Source: Deltaproteobacteria bacterium
GTDB lineage: Bacteria; Desulfobacterota; Binatia; UBA9968
Direction of reading: 5' to 3'
Length of the DNA: 9,652 nt
NCBI GenBank assembly: GCA_005878685.1
Contig: VBLN01000009.1
Span: forward strand, 16,512 to 26,163
The notes under the pieces are model-generated. The model made no database searches and was not told the origin of the DNA. It saw nothing but the letters and a program-made list of their open reading frames with translations. How positions within the stretch are numbered: position 1 is the first letter of the stretch; each line of letters begins with the position of its first letter. The translations under genes were made by a program, and so were the position numbers. Shown piece by piece: positions 7,373 through 9,652 of the stretch.

Positions 7373-8023
7373 ATGGATAGAACTATCATCGTTGGCGATG
7401 TGCACGGATGTTACTTCGAGCTCACGGCCTTGCTGGAGGAGATCGGGGTCCGTGACGAGGACAGATTGGTTTTCGTAGGCGATTTGATTACTAAAGGACC
7501 GGCGAATCGTGAAGTTCTTGAGTTTATCCGGCAGCGAAGGAACTGCGAATCCGTACTGGGGAATCACGAATATCTCCTCTTGCAGCACTATCGCGGTCAA
7601 CAGGTCGCATTGGAGTCAGCGCATCGCCAGACTATCGCGGAGCTGGGAAAAGACTTTGAGGTTTTCATGAACTTGGTTGCTAAGTTTCCCTATTATATCG
7701 ATCTGGGGAATTATCTCGTCGTCCATGCCGGCATCCGTCCGGGCCTTCCTATGGAAAAGCAAAGCGTAGAAGATCTGACTCAGCTTCGCACCTTGAATGG
7801 CCCCCGACCTGGCAGCAAAGCCGGGATTCCTTGGTTTGAGCGCTACCGAGGGGAGAAGACTGTGATCTTTGGTCATTGGGTATTCGATTCCCCTTTGATT
7901 CAAGCGAACGCTATAGGAATAGACACCGGGTGTGTTTACGGCGGACAGCTCACGGCGTTCATCCTCCCAGCCAACCGCCTCGTCAGTGTCCCAGCGGTTA
8001 AGGCATACGTCAAGAAAGGATAA
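7373..8023 (+). CDS. ApaH/PrpE-like metallophosphatase (PPP superfamily)
   Basis: Predicted soluble metal-dependent phosphoesterase of 216 residues. It carries the ordered PPP/ApaH motifs GDVHG (8-12), GDLITKGP (36-43), GNHE (63-66), VHAG (117-120), FGHW (166-169) and IDTGCVYGGQLTAF (183-196). The likely metal ligands are D9, H11, D37, N64, H118 and H168. The second motif lacks the DRG of protein Ser/Thr phosphatases and resembles the GDLVxRGP of ApaH. The IDTGCVYGG ending is also seen in diadenosine tetraphosphatase-like enzymes. Substrate could therefore be Ap4A-type dinucleotides, capped RNA or a phosphoprotein; the sequence does not decide. No ribosome site precedes the ATG, and the predicted -10 is only 8 bases upstream, so translation is probably leaderless. 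Five bases separate it from the next gene. The gene is probably induced by phosphate starvation. Confidence 0.9.
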   Translation: MDRTIIVGDVHGCYFELTALLEEIGVRDEDRLVFVGDLITKGPANREVLEFIRQRRNCESVLGNHEYLLLQHYRGQQVALESAHRQTIAELGKDFEVFMNLVAKFPYYIDLGNYLVVHAGIRPGLPMEKQSVEDLTQLRTLNGPRPGSKAGIPWFERYRGEKTVIFGHWVFDSPLIQANAIGIDTGCVYGGQLTAFILPANRLVSVPAVKAYVKKG

Positions 8024-8028
8024 GTCCA

Positions 8029-8769
8029 ATGTCTTCAGCCATGAAAATGTACGGGAAACATCGCTTCCCGGGCCGACTCTTCATCGTCGAGGGAATCGAC
8101 GGCTCCGGCAAGAGCACGCAGCTCTCTTTGCTCCATAAATGGCTAGAGTCAGAGGGTTACGTAGCCTCTTTTAGTGAGTGGAACTCGTCGCCGTTGGTCC
8201 AGGATGTGACTCGGAGAGGGAAGAAAAAAAAGATGCTCACACCCATGACCTTTAGTCTCATCCACGCCACCGATTTTGCCGATCGTACGGAACACGATAT
8301 TATTCCCCCCCTTAAGGCTGGCGCCGTAGTCCTTGCAGATCGCTATATCTACACAGCCTTCGCTCGCGACGTCGTCCGCGGAGTTCACCCCGAGTGGGTC
8401 AGGGGACTGTATGGTTTTGCTGTCAAACCAACCGTCGCTTTCTACTTCCGCACACCCCTCGACATCGCGATGAAAAGAATCCTTGGGGGTCGAGACGCGA
8501 TCAAATACTATGAAGCCGGCATGGATTTGCACCTGAGCGAAGACGATGATATAGAGGAGAACTTTCGTATTTTTCAAGGTCGGATTGTCGAACAATACGA
8601 AAAGATGATCGACGAGTTCGGATTGGTGGTGATCGACGCCACTCTTTCTATCGAGGAACAACAGGCCCAGATGCGGCAGATTGTCACTGAGGCTTTGACT
8701 GGCACGAAGAAAACAAGGATCCGACGATGGCTCGATTTAGCTTCTTTGCAGAAGGGCTCCCGGGCATAG
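8029..8769 (+). CDS. Thymidylate-kinase-like P-loop protein, first of two
   Basis: A 246-residue nucleoside-monophosphate-kinase-fold protein. It has a canonical Walker A GIDGSGKST at 22-30, an ATDFADR segment at 80-86 corresponding to the FAADR region of thymidylate kinases, and DRYIYTA at 104-110 (the DRY motif). A conserved block EWVRGLYGFAVKP (122-134) and a downstream GMDLHLSEDD segment (164-173) follow. It departs from true Tmk: the REPGG substrate loop is replaced by SEWNSS, and a basic run RRGKKKK sits at 62-68. I would therefore call it Tmk-like, not the essential dTMP kinase. AAGGA lies 8 bases before the ATG. Met5 and Met7 are alternative starts. It is coupled to the phosphatase upstream and overlaps the paralogue downstream by 43 bases. 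The target phosphate acceptor is unknown. Confidence 0.88.
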   Translation: MSSAMKMYGKHRFPGRLFIVEGIDGSGKSTQLSLLHKWLESEGYVASFSEWNSSPLVQDVTRRGKKKKMLTPMTFSLIHATDFADRTEHDIIPPLKAGAVVLADRYIYTAFARDVVRGVHPEWVRGLYGFAVKPTVAFYFRTPLDIAMKRILGGRDAIKYYEAGMDLHLSEDDDIEENFRIFQGRIVEQYEKMIDEFGLVVIDATLSIEEQQAQMRQIVTEALTGTKKTRIRRWLDLASLQKGSRA

Positions 8770-9652
8770 ATCTCGAAGAGCTTAAGGGGAAGCTCATCGT
8801 GCTGGAAGGCACGGACGGGGTAGGCCGCTCCACGCACATCACTCTGCTGAAGCAGTGGTTAGAAAATAACGGCCACGCGGTGTTGGATACCGGCATGACC
8901 CGCTCGGCCTTGGCCGGTAAGCGGCTGCGCCAGGCCAAGGAAGGCCATACCTTGGGTGGCGTCACCATGAGCCTCTTTTATACGACCGACTTCGCGGATC
9001 GACTGGAGAACGAGATGATCCCCGCGCTTAGGGCGGGATTTATCGTTCTCACAGATCGGTACATCTATTCCCTCATGGCCCGGGCCATCGTGCGCGGCGC
9101 CGACCCGGAGTGGATCAAGGATGTCTACGGCTTCGCTCTGAAGCCCGATGCGATCTTTTACCTGCGGGTTAAGATCGATGACCTGATCACACGGGTCATC
9201 CAGAGCACGGGGTTCGATTATTGGGAGTCGGGGATGGATTTGCATCTAGGTGAAGACATGTACGACAGCTTTGTAGAATACCAAAGCCGGTTGTTGACTC
9301 AGTTTGACAAGATGGTCGAAGGTTACGGGTTCGAAGTCATCGATGCGTCTGGTTCCATCGAGGATGTCTTCGACGATCTCAAAAACCGCGTCTCCCACGC
9401 TCTCAAGAACAATCGTGAGATCGCTCCGCGCGGGACCAAGAATTGGCGACCCCTCCTTAATGGGACTATCTGCCGACTTGCGTTTGCTCTGAGCTGGGCA
9501 TCGTGGATTCACCGGCGAGACGGAAGATGTGATCTACCGCCGCGTTTTGCCGTAAGCGATCCTTTTGCAATTCCGCGAGCAGCAGGCGTGCCGCGTCAGG
9601 TTGGCGCAGCAAGAATTGCGGCCGCGCCATTGTCTCGGCGATGGCTTGATGG
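8727..9652 (+). CDS. Second thymidylate-kinase-like protein with degenerate Walker A; end uncertain
   Basis: Diverged paralogue of the preceding gene. Shared landmarks are the TTDFADR segment (86-92), DRYIYSL (110-116), EWIKDVYGFALKP (128-140), GMDLHLGED (169-177) and a final FEVIDASGSIEDVFDDL-like strand and helix (about 202-218). The P-loop is GTDGVGRST at 28-36, with Arg34 in place of the Walker A Lys. The ATG at 8727 has AAGGA seven bases upstream and lies inside the first kinase gene; no later start precedes the P-loop, so the 43-base overlap seems real. Recognisable sequence ends near residue 244 (9458), close to the 246 residues of its partner. The frame then stays open to the window edge, but that tail is Arg/Ala-rich and looks like antisense translation. 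One extra C in the run at 9450-9453 would give TAA at 9458-9460. I take the true gene as ending there. Confidence 0.82.
   Translation, partial: MARFSFFAEGLPGIDLEELKGKLIVLEGTDGVGRSTHITLLKQWLENNGHAVLDTGMTRSALAGKRLRQAKEGHTLGGVTMSLFYTTDFADRLENEMIPALRAGFIVLTDRYIYSLMARAIVRGADPEWIKDVYGFALKPDAIFYLRVKIDDLITRVIQSTGFDYWESGMDLHLGEDMYDSFVEYQSRLLTQFDKMVEGYGFEVIDASGSIEDVFDDLKNRVSHALKNNREIAPRGTKNWRPLLNGTICRLAFALSWASWIHRRDGRCDLPPRFAVSDPFAIPRAAGVPRQVGAARIAAAPLSRRWLD
9466..9652 (-). CDS. Partial convergent reading frame, C-terminus of an unknown protein
   Basis: An open frame enters from the right edge and ends at TAG (9468-9466), giving the last 61 residues of a protein. I do not recognise the family. The visible part is helical in character, rich in Ala, Leu, Gln and Arg (for example ARLLLAELQKDRLRQNAAVD), and ends in a polar tail. 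Codon choice and residue mix look natural, more so than the opposite-strand tail of the kinase frame. Its stop would sit about five bases from the restored kinase stop, a normal tail-to-tail arrangement. It could still be a chance frame. Confidence 0.45.
   Translation of the reverse strand, partial: HQAIAETMARPQFLLRQPDAARLLLAELQKDRLRQNAAVDHIFRLAGESTMPSSEQTQVGR

Noticed and set aside
8859..9512. Minus-strand frames opposite the second kinase gene
   Set aside because: The plus-strand frame carries all the kinase-fold motifs; the antisense frames have none and no plausible ribosome sites.
1..9652. tRNA, rRNA, CRISPR array, IS element or prophage segment
   Set aside because: I found no cloverleaf, repeat-spacer pattern, transposase motif or terminal inverted repeat; nearly all of the sequence is accounted for by the genes listed.

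Overview
The window reads as bacterial chromosome with mixed base composition, encoding a phosphate-starvation (Pho) locus. The seven-gene set, a PhoR with an extracytoplasmic sensor loop and a PstS with a cleavable signal region fit a didermic, non-enteric bacterium. The protein style loosely resembles NC10, Nitrospirota or deltaproteobacterial lineages, but that is an impression and no marker here fixes the taxon. Apart from the last ~190 bases there is no obvious foreign segment, tRNA, rRNA, IS element or CRISPR array.

Left part, minus strand, 7078 down to the left edge: one compact operon reading pstS, pstC, pstA, pstB, phoU, phoB, phoR. PstS binds phosphate outside the inner membrane, PstC and PstA form the channel, and PstB is the ATPase. 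PhoU links transporter state to the PhoR kinase, and PhoR phosphorylates the regulator PhoB. Gene junctions are short or overlapping except for 73 bases between pstS and pstC, which hold a perfect 10-bp hairpin and a tandem heptamer repeat. Two things look broken or altered. phoU is interrupted inside its first metal-binding helix by an apparent 13-nt loss. PstS carries Val where E. coli PstS has the phosphate-contacting Asp56.

Centre, 7079-7372: a 294-base divergent control region. On each strand I see heptamers repeating every 11 bases, the geometry of a Pho box, followed by a plausible -10 hexamer. The plus-strand copy has the same box-to--10 spacing as E. coli phoA and would start transcription almost exactly at the downstream ATG, i.e. 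a leaderless mRNA.

Right part, plus strand, 7373 to about 9458: a three-gene unit. It encodes an ApaH/PrpE-like metallophosphatase and two tandem, diverged thymidylate-kinase-like P-loop proteins. The first has an intact Walker A; the second has Arg in place of the Walker A Lys. Neither has the canonical dTMP kinase REPGG segment. The second frame runs open to the window edge, but one extra C in a C4 run at 9450-9453 would give an immediate stop. A convergent minus-strand frame of unknown family occupies 9466 to the edge.

Taken together, the window suggests a phosphate-uptake and signalling operon back to back with a PhoB-controlled unit that probably acts on phosphorylated nucleotides or polyphosphate-like compounds. 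That last function is inference only.
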